A DNA stretch of 64,000 nucleotides, taken from assembly GCA_018268055.1 (NCBI GenBank), contig JAFDXF010000006.1:87222-151221 (forward strand), given 5' to 3'. Within the stretch, counting starts at the first letter, position 1. Each line of letters starts with the position of its first letter. Source of the stretch: Bacteroidota bacterium (GTDB taxonomy: Bacteria > Bacteroidota > Bacteroidia > Chitinophagales > Chitinophagaceae). Of the stretch, positions 44,543 to 52,818 are shown piece by piece. The position numbers and the translations under genes are program-made. The notes under the pieces were generated by a model, which did not search any database, had not been told where the DNA came from, and was given only the letters and a program-made list of their open reading frames with translations.

Positions 44543-45727
44543 ATGAATAACAGAGAACTTTTTCTTCGGCACGTGGCACAAACATCGCCTGCACCACTCG
44601 CATTGGAGCCGGTGAAAGCCGAAGGCTGTTTGCTCTACGATCAATCGGGGAAAGAATATATTGATTTGATTGGCGGCATCAGTGTAGCTAATACCGGACA
44701 TCGGCATCCGAAAGTTATTGCAGCAATAAAAAAACAATTGGATGCTTATCTGCACATTATGGTATATGGCGAATTTGTAGAAAGTCCGCAAGTACAGTAT
44801 GCGCATCTGCTTACAAAACATTTACCACAATCACTAAATGCTGTTTACTTTACTAACTCGGGAGCCGAAGCAGTAGAAGGCGCTATGAAATTGGCAAAGC
44901 GTGCAACAGGCAGAGCAAAAATTATTTCATTTAACAAGGCTTATCACGGAAGCACGCAAGGAGCTTTAAGCATTATTGGTGATGAATATTGGCGAAATGC
45001 TTTTCGGCCATTATTGCCTGAAGTATATCATGCAGCATACAATTCTTTTGATGTAATAAATGAAATAGATGAACAAACGGCCTGTGTGATTGCTGAAACG
45101 ATACAAGGCGAAGCAGGCGTGGTAGCTCCTTCTGTAGAATGGATGCAAGCACTTCGAAAGAAATGTGATGATACAGGCACATTGCTGATTTTGGATGAAA
45201 TACAAGCAGGCTTCGGGCGCACAGGAAAACTTTGGGGCTTCGAACATTTTGAAATAGTTCCCGATATATTATTGTTGGGGAAAGCATTGGGCGGTGGCAT
45301 GCCTTTAGGTGCATTTATTGCCGATAAAAATTTGATGGATGCTTTTACCGAGAATCCGGTGTTGGGGCATATCACCACTTTTGGCGGTCATCCGGTAAGT
45401 TGTGCTGCAGGCCTTGCCGCAATGAACGTATTGTTAGATGAAAAATTGGTAGAACAAGTTAAAGCAAAAGAAACATTGTTTAAATCATTATTGGTTCATC
45501 CGAAAATAAAATCAATTAACGCTTTTGGCTTATGGTTAGCCGTTGTATTCGATTCTTTTGAAACCAATAAAAAAATAATAGATGCTTGTATTGAAAATGG
45601 TGTGCTGACCGATTGGTTTTTATTTGCCCCAGACTGCCTGCGCATTTCGCCGCCGTTGAATATTTCAGATAAAGAAATTAGAAAAGCTTGTGAAGTGATT
45701 TTGGAAATTACCAATAAATCATTTTAG
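44543..45727 (+). CDS. Class III aminotransferase (acetylornithine aminotransferase-like)
   Basis: A 394-residue PLP enzyme. PLP-site segments include YFTNSGAEAVEGAMKLAKR, LLILDEIQAGFGRTGKLWGFEHF and LLLGKALGGGMPLGAFIAD, with the Schiff-base Lys. It resembles acetylornithine or other omega-aminotransferases, and the substrate is open. The 3' end looks rebuilt: the last codons (EITNKSF) belong to inserted sequence, while a copy of the old end (ending ENCNERY) survives at 46216-46278. It overlaps the toxin gene by 20 bp. Confidence 0.88.
   Translation: MNNRELFLRHVAQTSPAPLALEPVKAEGCLLYDQSGKEYIDLIGGISVANTGHRHPKVIAAIKKQLDAYLHIMVYGEFVESPQVQYAHLLTKHLPQSLNAVYFTNSGAEAVEGAMKLAKRATGRAKIISFNKAYHGSTQGALSIIGDEYWRNAFRPLLPEVYHAAYNSFDVINEIDEQTACVIAETIQGEAGVVAPSVEWMQALRKKCDDTGTLLILDEIQAGFGRTGKLWGFEHFEIVPDILLLGKALGGGMPLGAFIADKNLMDAFTENPVLGHITTFGGHPVSCAAGLAAMNVLLDEKLVEQVKAKETLFKSLLVHPKIKSINAFGLWLAVVFDSFETNKKIIDACIENGVLTDWFLFAPDCLRISPPLNISDKEIRKACEVILEITNKSF
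45663..45707 (+). repeat. Direct repeat copy 1, inside the aminotransferase 3' end
   Basis: 45 bp, identical to 46216-46260 at 44 of 45 positions. It ends exactly one base before the toxin stop codon. It encodes the FSDKEIRKACEVILE portion of the aminotransferase. Confidence 0.95.
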
Positions 45728-46007
45728 AAGAAATAAATTCACAAATGATTAATTCTTTGGGCATTTCTATAAAAACAATAGTGTATTTTTTCTTGTATGG
45801 AACACATTTGTATCCTAAAGTAGCTCTTGTTGTATCACGGCATAGTGCATACGATTTTATATTATTTGCCAAACGGGAAAAATAATCATATAAGTTATCG
45901 GAGAATTTTTCAGCCGTTGCTACCAAGCCTTTAGATTCAATATACCATGCTATGGCGGCTATACTCTCTGCGGCACTTTTCTTTACAACTATTTTTCGGA
46001 AGCCCAT
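45708..46007 (-). CDS. RelE/ParE family toxin
   Basis: A 99-residue type II toxin of the ParE/RelE fold, with IAWYIESKGLVATAEKFSDNL, a CR...Y pattern (SYALCRDTTRATLGYKCVPYKKKYTIVF) and C-terminal ELIICEFI. RelE members cut mRNA and ParE members poison gyrase, and I cannot tell which from sequence. It is translated after the antitoxin, with a 19-bp overlap. Its stop sits immediately at the edge of direct repeat copy 1. Confidence 0.82.
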   Translation of the reverse strand: MGFRKIVVKKSAAESIAAIAWYIESKGLVATAEKFSDNLYDYFSRLANNIKSYALCRDTTRATLGYKCVPYKKKYTIVFIEMPKELIICEFISSKMIYW

Positions 46008-46159
46008 TTGCGTATAAGTTTTTTGCTGTATGCCCTTGCTTCTTCAACAGACAATAACTTTTCAGGCTTTGTTTTTAAAGCTGCCTTCTTTTGCAATAAC
46101 TGATAATCTTTTTCAGGTACTAAAATGTATTTCTTTTTATCAATTACAATTTGTGTCAT
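45989..46159 (-). CDS. Antitoxin of the RelE/ParE-type pair
   Basis: A 56-residue protein that I translated by eye from the minus strand: it begins MTQIVIDKKKYILVPEKDYQ, continues with a lysine-rich helical region and SVEEARAYSKKLIRKWASEK at the end. It precedes the toxin and overlaps it by 19 bp, the classical antitoxin-toxin order. The N-terminus resembles a small strand/helix regulator domain (Phd/DUF type), and the C-terminal helix presumably wraps the toxin. Confidence 0.78.
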   Translation of the reverse strand: MTQIVIDKKKYILVPEKDYQLLQKKAALKTKPEKLLSVEEARAYSKKLIRKWASEK

Positions 46160-46215
46160 ACTTATATAAAGGTATAATGAAAATGCCGCATATCAAAATC
46201 AGGAAAAAGTGAGTG

Positions 46216-46260
46216 TTTCAGAAAAAGAAATTAGAAAAGCTTGTGAAGTGATTTTGGAAA
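46216..46260 (+). repeat. Direct repeat copy 2 (relic of the aminotransferase 3' end)
   Basis: Second copy of the 45-bp sequence, one mismatch (GAAAAAG against GATAAAG). In frame it reads FSEKEIRKACEVILE and then continues ENCNERY and a stop at 46278-46280, giving a plausible original C-terminus of the aminotransferase. Confidence 0.95.
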
Positions 46261-46281
46261 ACTGTAATGAACGGTATTGAA

Positions 46282-46848
46282 TTATTTTTTACGAATTCTT
46301 TCCGGATTATTTTTGATAAAATCATCCCAGCCTTTTAATCCTTTGCTTATTTTTCCTAATGGCGAACTGCATTGAAAGTGATGGCACATAGCCACGGCTA
46401 AGGCATCGGTAGCATCAAAGTGTTTTGGATTCTCTTTGAATGATAAAATGGTTTGCAGCATCTTCATCACTTGTTCTTTATCGGCATTTCCATTTCCGGT
46501 GATGGATTGTTTTATTTTTTTGGGTGAATACTCCGTTACTTCTAATCCATGCCGCATCGCAGCAGCAATAGCTACTCCTTGTGCTCTTCCAAGTTTCAGC
46601 ATACTCTGCACATTCTTTCCATAGAAAGGAGCTTCAATCGCAAAATCGGTTGGTTGATATTTGGTGATGATGCCGCTGACGGTATTAAAAATGAGTTGTA
46701 ATCTTTTGTAGCCATCTGCAACTCTGCCGGGCTTCAATACTCCTAAGTCTAACAAAGTAGCTTTGTTTTCAATAATAGTAATAAGGCCAAAACCCATAAT
46801 CACAGTGCCGGGGTCAATGCCGAGTATTATTTTAGTTTTCTTTTGCAG
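46282..46848 (-). CDS. ruvC: Holliday junction resolvase RuvC, probable CTG start
   Basis: A 188-residue resolvase if started at a CTG at 46846-46848. The first conserved acidic motif ILGIDPGTVIMGFG is needed for catalysis but lies upstream of the first ATG or GTG codon. The rest is canonical: FAIEAPFYGKNVQSMLKLGRAQG and DATDALAVAMCHH hold the other acidic residues. No ATG, GTG or TTG occurs between the in-frame stop at about 46872 and the GIDPG motif. It resolves Holliday junctions with RuvAB. Confidence 0.88.
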   Translation of the reverse strand: MQKKTKIILGIDPGTVIMGFGLITIIENKATLLDLGVLKPGRVADGYKRLQLIFNTVSGIITKYQPTDFAIEAPFYGKNVQSMLKLGRAQGVAIAAAMRHGLEVTEYSPKKIKQSITGNGNADKEQVMKMLQTILSFKENPKHFDATDALAVAMCHHFQCSSPLGKISKGLKGWDDFIKNNPERIRKK

Positions 46849-46967
46849 CGGGAATGTATTTTTACAAATAAAAAAATCAACTTTCAGCCCGAAATTAGAG
46901 AAAAGCAGGAAGAAAATGTATTCCGTTCTTATTTAAACTTTTTTGCATACGGAATAAAAGTATAGAA

Positions 46968-47975
46968 ATGAAATTAAGCAGAAATACAAGAATTATTATT
47001 AATTATATTTTAGGCCCACTGCTATTTCTGTGGCTTTCTTACTCATTGTATGTGCAGATAAAAAATCAAGAAGGGTTAAAACAAGCTTGGGCGCATATTC
47101 AAGAAACGCCATTGACAAAAGTATTGACTTACCTGATTGTAGTTTTTTTATTGATGATTATCAATTGGCTGATTGAAGCCATTAAATGGAAAACGATTTT
47201 GAAAAATGTACAACAAATTAGTTTGCTTCAATCGTACAAGGCAATACTGAGTGGTGCTTCTTTTTCTGCCACCACACCGAATCGGGTGGGTGAGTATGCA
47301 GGAAGAGTATTGTTTTTAGAAGAAGGAAACAGATTGCGCAGTGTTTCGCTCACCATTGTGTGTAGCATCAGTCAGTTGCTTACTACTATTTTAATGGGTA
47401 GTCTCGGGCTTATTTTTTTATTGAATCAAATCGAAACTGTTCATCCTTTTGGCGAAAGCCAAAATGGTATTTGGATAAAAGTATTTTTATTCGGCTCATT
47501 AATCGCTTTAGTGGTGGTTGGCTTTTTTTACTTCAAAATATCATTCTTCACTCGCTTATTTGAAAAAACAAAATGGCTTTCCAAAAATAAATATTTGGTA
47601 GCCGAATTGGAAAATGCAAATACTGCATTATTGCTACGATTATTTTTTCTTTCTGTAATTCGCTTTGTAGTCTTTTGTGTTCAGTATTATTTATTGTTTC
47701 TTTTGTTTTCGGTAGAAATCAATCTTTGGAATAGCTTCTGGATTGTTTCTATTTCATTTTTGGTATTAGCGATTATACCGACTATCGCTGTTGCCGAGTT
47801 AGGTGTGCGAGGTACCATTACTTGGGAGTTGGCGAAAGTATTTACGACTAACTCTTTGGGCGTAACAATCACTACTGCCTCTATCTGGTTTATCAATTTA
47901 ATCATACCCGCTATGGCTGGTAGTATTTTAATTGCCGGAGTGAAATTGTTTAAAAGTAAAAAGGAAGTGAATTAA
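46968..47975 (+). CDS. Lysylphosphatidylglycerol synthase TM-region family protein (YbhN-like)
   Basis: A 335-residue membrane protein with about eight helices. The segment AILSGASFSATTPNRVGEYAGRVLFL is the family signature, and WIVSISFLVLAIIPTIAVAELGVRGTI lies near the end. Without the soluble synthase domain it is not an aminoacyl-lipid synthase; such proteins are thought to be flippase-like. It ends overlapping by 4 bp the convergent metallo-beta-lactamase-fold gene. Confidence 0.82.
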   Translation: MKLSRNTRIIINYILGPLLFLWLSYSLYVQIKNQEGLKQAWAHIQETPLTKVLTYLIVVFLLMIINWLIEAIKWKTILKNVQQISLLQSYKAILSGASFSATTPNRVGEYAGRVLFLEEGNRLRSVSLTIVCSISQLLTTILMGSLGLIFLLNQIETVHPFGESQNGIWIKVFLFGSLIALVVVGFFYFKISFFTRLFEKTKWLSKNKYLVAELENANTALLLRLFFLSVIRFVVFCVQYYLLFLLFSVEINLWNSFWIVSISFLVLAIIPTIAVAELGVRGTITWELAKVFTTNSLGVTITTASIWFINLIIPAMAGSILIAGVKLFKSKKEVN

Positions 47976-48832
47976 ATATCTGCCAATTTAAAAAATTCTT
48001 TTGGCCTTATCCCTTTTTCTGTTTGTTCCAAAGTACAACATTCGTTTTCTCTATCATGCTCAAAGAATAAAATATAATCGTTATCAACCGCCTCTTTCAA
48101 AAATGATTTTTTTTCTTGCAATGTTTTGAGCGGAAACATATCATACGCCATCACATAGGGAATAGGAGTATGCCCTGCAGAAGGGAGTAAGTCGGCCATA
48201 TATACAATTGTTTTGCCTTTGTATTTTATTTGCGGCAGCATCATTGCTTCGGTATGTCCGCCGGCAAAACGTACATCAATGTTTTGAGTGAAAGATGTTT
48301 TTCCTAATTTCCCTTCAAAGCTGCCGCTTACTTCAATCAGTTTTAACTGTCCGCTGTCTTCAATGGGTAAAATGTTTTCTTTTAAAAAAGATGCTTTCTC
48401 TCTATCGTTTGGATATACAGCCCAATCCCAATGTTCTTTGTTGCTCCAATAGGTTGCATTTTTAAATGCAGGAACTAATTTTTCTCCTTCACGTACAATG
48501 CTGCCACCACAATGGTCGAAATGCAGATGCGTGAGAAAAACATCGGTAATGTCATCTTTATGAAAACCGTATTGAGCCAATGATTTCTCTAAAGTATCAT
48601 CACCATGCATATAATAGTAGCTGAAAAATTTTTCTGTTTGTTTATCACCCATTCCATTATCTACTAATATCAGCCTGTTATCTTCTTCAATAAGCATACA
48701 GCGCAATGCCCAACTGCACATATTATTTGCATCGGCAGGGTTTATATTGTCCCAAATAGATTTTGGTACTACACCAAACATAGCGCCGCCATCCAATTTA
48801 AAATATCCTGCATTGATAGAGTAGAGTTTCAT
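47972..48832 (-). CDS. Metallo-beta-lactamase-fold hydrolase
   Basis: A 286-residue enzyme with the HxHxDH metal motif (FLTHLHFDHCGG), a second His in RFAGGHTEAMML, and a terminal HDRENECC segment providing a further His. The N-terminus (GYFKLDGGAMFGVVPKSIW) fits AttM/quorum-quenching-like and related hydrolases. The substrate is unknown. It lies 3 bp after the MFS gene on the minus strand. Confidence 0.85.
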   Translation of the reverse strand: MKLYSINAGYFKLDGGAMFGVVPKSIWDNINPADANNMCSWALRCMLIEEDNRLILVDNGMGDKQTEKFFSYYYMHGDDTLEKSLAQYGFHKDDITDVFLTHLHFDHCGGSIVREGEKLVPAFKNATYWSNKEHWDWAVYPNDREKASFLKENILPIEDSGQLKLIEVSGSFEGKLGKTSFTQNIDVRFAGGHTEAMMLPQIKYKGKTIVYMADLLPSAGHTPIPYVMAYDMFPLKTLQEKKSFLKEAVDNDYILFFEHDRENECCTLEQTEKGIRPKEFFKLADI

Positions 48833-48835
48833 CTT

Positions 48836-50152
48836 TTACGGTTTTGTTTCTGTTAAGCTATAAGATTTTGTTTTTGTGTAGGCAAATACTAAAATGATTA
48901 AACCTAAAATAAAGAAAGAAAGCAAAGCTAAAATGCTATTGCGCATACTTCCGGTGAGATGTGTGATAAAACCAAAGGAAAACATACCTACTACAATAGC
49001 AATCTTTTCGGTTACATCATAAAAGCTGAAGAAGGAAGCAGTGTCTTTTGTTTGCGGCATCAGTTTGCTATAGGTGCTGCGACTGAGTGATTGAATACCG
49101 CCCATTACCAAACCTACAAATGCAGCAACTCCGAAGAATTGCCATTTATTGGTCAAGTAGAAATATGCATAAAGGCAAACGCCAATCCAGAGCGACACGA
49201 CCATCATCAATACACGAAAGTTTCCATATTTATCAGAAAGACGACTCATGGCAATAGCTCCCACAATGGCCACTAATTGAATAATGACTACCGTAACAAT
49301 GAGCACCGTTGTATCTAATTGTAATTCTTCTTTTCCGAAATTAGTTGCTATCAACATGACTGTTTGCACACCCATATTATAAAAAAAGAAAGAACAAAGA
49401 AACAACCAAAGCACCGGCATTTTTTTCACTTGTTTGAAAACTTTGCGCAACTCATGAAAGCCGTTGGTGAAAATGCTTTTGTTGTTTTTTTCGCCTGCAG
49501 GTTTTCCGGCGGGCATATTTTTTAAAGTGATTTGTGCAAAGCCTAACCACCAAAGTCCAACCAATATAAAAGTGATGCGTACAGCCAATCCTTCATTCTC
49601 TTTTCCGGCCATCATCACGATTGCAAAACCGATGATTTGCAGAATGACACTGCCCACATAGCCATAAGCAAAGCCTTTAGCGCTTACTTTATCCCGATCT
49701 TCGGGCGCTGCTATTTCCGGTAAATAACTATTGTAAAAAACAAGACTACTCCAAAATCCAATAGTGGAAGTGATGAGTAATATAGTTCCCAATAAGAGTG
49801 TATCTTTTGTAAAAAAATAAAAACCCATTACACTTAATGAGCCGAGTGTAACCAAAAAACTCATAAACGATTTCTTATTGCCTTTGTAATCGGCAATAGA
49901 ACTGAGTATTGGCGACATAAGCGCTACAATCAAAAATCCGACAGCGAGTGTATAATCGTACAAAGAGGAATTGGGAATATGCTTGAACCACAAAAAATCA
50001 ATGTAGTCTGTTTTGGTGGCATCATTGCCATCACCGGTAACGGCGAGATAATAAATTGGAAAAAATGTAGTAGTAATAACGAGATTGAAAACACTGTTTG
50101 CCCAGTCATACATCGCCCAGGCATTGATTACTTTCTTGGGTGCAGTCTGCAT
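48836..50152 (-). CDS. MFS transporter of the UMF1 (Atg22-like) family
   Basis: A 438-residue major facilitator with about twelve helices. The opening INAWAMYDWANSVFNLVITT is the UMF1/Atg22 signature, and the central YNSYLPEIAAPEDRDKVSAKGFAYGYVGS is typical. Yeast Atg22 exports amino acids from vacuoles, and bacterial substrates are uncharacterised. It is tightly linked to the metallo-beta-lactamase-fold gene (3 bp). Confidence 0.87.
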   Translation of the reverse strand: MQTAPKKVINAWAMYDWANSVFNLVITTTFFPIYYLAVTGDGNDATKTDYIDFLWFKHIPNSSLYDYTLAVGFLIVALMSPILSSIADYKGNKKSFMSFLVTLGSLSVMGFYFFTKDTLLLGTILLITSTIGFWSSLVFYNSYLPEIAAPEDRDKVSAKGFAYGYVGSVILQIIGFAIVMMAGKENEGLAVRITFILVGLWWLGFAQITLKNMPAGKPAGEKNNKSIFTNGFHELRKVFKQVKKMPVLWLFLCSFFFYNMGVQTVMLIATNFGKEELQLDTTVLIVTVVIIQLVAIVGAIAMSRLSDKYGNFRVLMMVVSLWIGVCLYAYFYLTNKWQFFGVAAFVGLVMGGIQSLSRSTYSKLMPQTKDTASFFSFYDVTEKIAIVVGMFSFGFITHLTGSMRNSILALLSFFILGLIILVFAYTKTKSYSLTETKP

Positions 50153-50228
50153 CAGATGGTTGCTTTCGGTAAATATAAGTAATAAATAGTGTGTAAATAA
50201 CAGCGTGAAACTTTATTTCACCTTTTCA

Positions 50229-51050
50229 CTAAATCACTTTTGTTGCAATCAATATCAACAATGTAGCGCCAATCAATATACGATAGATACCGAATACCTT
50301 GAAGCCATACACTTTCAGATAGTTAATAAAGAAACGAATGGCAAGTAAAGCAACAACGAAAGCAACAACATTTCCGGTGATGAAGGCAATAGCATGTTCT
50401 TGAGTATCGGTAATTAATTGATAGCCTTTAACCACTGCACCTTCGGCAGTGTGCCATTTTTTTAAGAATACAGTATATGCAGTTGCCGCAAACATAGTGG
50501 GCACTGCTAAGAAAAACGAGAACTCGGCAGCAAGATTACGAGTAAATTTTTGCGACATACCACCAATGATAGAAGCAGCACTGCGGCTTACACCCGGAAT
50601 CATAGCAATAGTTTGAAAAATACCTACAATAAAAGATTTGCCATAACTGATTTGATCATCAGATTCAATGGTTGGCTTTTTAAATGCTTTGTCAATAAAC
50701 ATCAATACGATACCGCCAAGAAATAAGGATACGGCAACTGTAGTAGGACTTTCTAATAATGCATCTATTTTATCTGAAAAGAGATAACCTAATATCAATG
50801 CAGGGATAACGCCAATAATTAGTTTGACATAAAATTGCCAATGGCGAAATTCAAAAAATTTTCTCCAGTAAAGAATGACAACAGCCAGAATGGCGCCGAA
50901 CTGAATAGCTACTTCAAACAATTTGGTGAACTCGTCTTGCTGAATACCCAACAATGAGCTGGCTATAATCATGTGCCCGGTAGAAGATACAGGCAAAAAC
51001 TCTGTAAATCCTTCAACAACAGCTAATATGATCGCTTCAATAATTCCCAT
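50229..51050 (-). CDS. uppP: Undecaprenyl-diphosphate phosphatase
   Basis: A 273-residue integral membrane phosphatase of the UppP/BacA family. The two active-site signatures are [19 protein letters not shown] and [15 protein letters not shown], with the remaining helices as expected. It recycles the C55 lipid carrier for peptidoglycan and other envelope polymers and can confer bacitracin resistance. It is clustered with DUF3098 and ftsX. Confidence 0.95.
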   Translation of the reverse strand: MGIIEAIILAVVEGFTEFLPVSSTGHMIIASSLLGIQQDEFTKLFEVAIQFGAILAVVILYWRKFFEFRHWQFYVKLIIGVIPALILGYLFSDKIDALLESPTTVAVSLFLGGIVLMFIDKAFKKPTIESDDQISYGKSFIVGIFQTIAMIPGVSRSAASIIGGMSQKFTRNLAAEFSFFLAVPTMFAATAYTVFLKKWHTAEGAVVKGYQLITDTQEHAIAFITGNVVAFVVALLAIRFFINYLKVYGFKVFGIYRILIGATLLILIATKVI

Positions 51051-51236
51051 TGGTAGTGTTGATTTTTAGTTTCCAAAAAACTGATTGTATATTAAAAAAA
51101 TTATGCGGCTATCACCCATTACAAAAAAATAAACCACAAAGAATACAAAGCCGTTTTAGAAAAGATTTTAAAATTCCATTCCTCGTTTTGCTTCGTGTCT
51201 ATTGTGGCTCAACAATTTTTTAAGGATGCTTTTTAA

Positions 51237-51518
51237 TTACACTAAATTATTTTTTTGCAGTTCAGTATTTTCTTTAGCCTTTGGCTTTTTGAAAATAGCA
51301 TACATCTCTATCACTAAGCCGATTAAAATAAGAATAGGTGCTAAAGTGATACGGCGAAAACTATACACTGCTGCTCTGTCAAACACATTAGGATCTACAT
51401 TGCTTTTGCCGCCGGCCATTAGTATCATGCCGAGTGCAATCACTACAACACCTATCAACATCCAAATGTAATTTTCTTTGCCAAACATAGAAGGGCTATC
51501 TATACTACTCATATTCAT
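51237..51518 (-). CDS. DUF3098 domain-containing membrane protein
   Basis: A 93-residue protein with two membrane helices (about residues 18-35 and 58-75) and short cytosolic ends. The size, the pair of helices and the position between ftsX and uppP match the DUF3098 family of Bacteroidota. The function is unknown; the neighbourhood suggests cell division or envelope. Confidence 0.8.
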   Translation of the reverse strand: MNMSSIDSPSMFGKENYIWMLIGVVVIALGMILMAGGKSNVDPNVFDRAAVYSFRRITLAPILILIGLVIEMYAIFKKPKAKENTELQKNNLV

Positions 51519-51666
51519 ATTTTTTGGAGGTGCAATATAGGCAATTTTACTGCTGAAAAATGCTAAACCTCTTTTCGAATATTCGGGACATCTTAACCAA
51601 ATGAAACAATATTTAACCCACTTTCAACAGGCTCCATTCTATGTCTTGACACTTTCAGCCTACTCC

Positions 51667-52539
51667 TTAATACAAGTCATCCAGCTTCATCTTCAGATAT
51701 TTTCCAATACTGCGATTGGTGCTGAATAAGGTAATGCCAATTCCTAAAATGATTAAGGTGAAAAACAGTAAAAACAACAATTTGCTGTCGTGAATGGTTT
51801 TAAGCCATTGAATGGAGCCTTCAAGAATTACAATAATAATATACAACAGCACCGAAGCAATAACGCCGCTTATAGCGCCATTGATAACGGCTCGGGTATT
51901 TAGGGGTTTGGAAATAAATTTTCTCGTAGCGCCCACCATCTGCATGGTTTTTATCAAAAACCGGTTGCTGAACATGGCCAAACGTATGGTATTGTCAATT
52001 AAGAATATAACCACTAATGAAATAATGATGGCCAAAACAAGTAATACAACGCTCACAATTCGGATATTTTTATTCAATTTACCCACTAATGCTTCAGGAT
52101 ATTTAACATCCGTAACATAGGTTTGGCTTTCTAAGTCTTTTTGTATGGCTGTAAGCGTATCTAACTGCACATAATCCGGCTTCAGTTTGATAAAAATCGC
52201 ATCAGGCAAAGGGTTTTCGGTAAGCACTTTGCTCCAATCTTCTCCGCCATCCTGAATGTATATTTTTTGCGCTTCCTGCTTGGTTACATAGTGCATTGAT
52301 TTTACATAAGGCTTTGATACAATGTAATTGGATAATGCGGCGCTGTCTTTCGGATTAATATTGGGTAGCAGATAAGCCCTCACTTCTACATTTTCTTTGA
52401 AGTAGTTGCCTAATTTATTGGCATTGATTACTAACCATCCCACTATGCCGAGTAAGAATAATACCAGCGTAACACCGAGCACAGACATAAAATAAGATGG
52501 TTTCCCTTTTTTGATCGAGGCTTTGGCCGTTTGCGTCAT
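51667..52539 (-). CDS. ftsX: Cell division protein FtsX (permease-like)
   Basis: A 290-residue FtsX: N-terminal cytosolic part, a first helix (about 20-40), a large extracytoplasmic loop (ENVEVRAYLLPNINPKDSAAL and YVTKQEAQKIY), then three helices with the conserved ATRKFISKPLNTRAVINGAISG. With FtsE it activates peptidoglycan hydrolases at the septum. No ftsE is nearby, and this split is frequent in the phylum. Confidence 0.92.
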   Translation of the reverse strand: MTQTAKASIKKGKPSYFMSVLGVTLVLFLLGIVGWLVINANKLGNYFKENVEVRAYLLPNINPKDSAALSNYIVSKPYVKSMHYVTKQEAQKIYIQDGGEDWSKVLTENPLPDAIFIKLKPDYVQLDTLTAIQKDLESQTYVTDVKYPEALVGKLNKNIRIVSVVLLVLAIIISLVVIFLIDNTIRLAMFSNRFLIKTMQMVGATRKFISKPLNTRAVINGAISGVIASVLLYIIIVILEGSIQWLKTIHDSKLLFLLFFTLIILGIGITLFSTNRSIGKYLKMKLDDLY

Positions 52540-52736
52540 TCTAATATTTTTTTCAATTCAGTGGATGAAAATCCGTTTTGCATCTTTTCGGTATAAAAGA
52601 CAAACGGATTACGCAAAAATAGTTTATTCAACACTACAATCAGTATTTTTGCGCCTCTTCTGTTTGCAGCAGAAGATATTTAACGATTGCCTTCAATTCA
52701 AATTGCCATCCGGGTTGAAAGAATTTTGTTAAACTT

Positions 52737-52759
52737 CAATATTTACGTTGGTAATATTG
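52737..52759. promoter_or_regulatory. Inverted repeat in the leuS upstream region
   Basis: CAATATT (52737-52743) and AATATTG (52753-52759) with a 9-nt spacer, in the 279-bp gap between divergent ftsX and leuS. Possible operator; AT-rich and so weak evidence. Confidence 0.35.
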
Positions 52760-52818
52760 AGTAGCAAGATTTTTTCTCGAAGTAAAATTTTTTATTAAAC
52801 AAGAAGTATTGTTTTGCT

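Noticed and set aside
46030..46212. 60-codon plus-strand frame near ruvC
   Set aside because: It is antisense to the antitoxin and has no family character; the minus-strand frame explains this region better.
46282..46803. ruvC as a truncated pseudogene
   Set aside because: The GIDPG motif is present directly upstream in the same frame, with no stop between, so only the start codon is unusual.
52540..52818. T-box leader for leuS
   Set aside because: There is no recognisable T-box sequence or terminator hairpin pair, and Bacteroidota generally do not use T-boxes. Only a small AT-rich inverted repeat is present.
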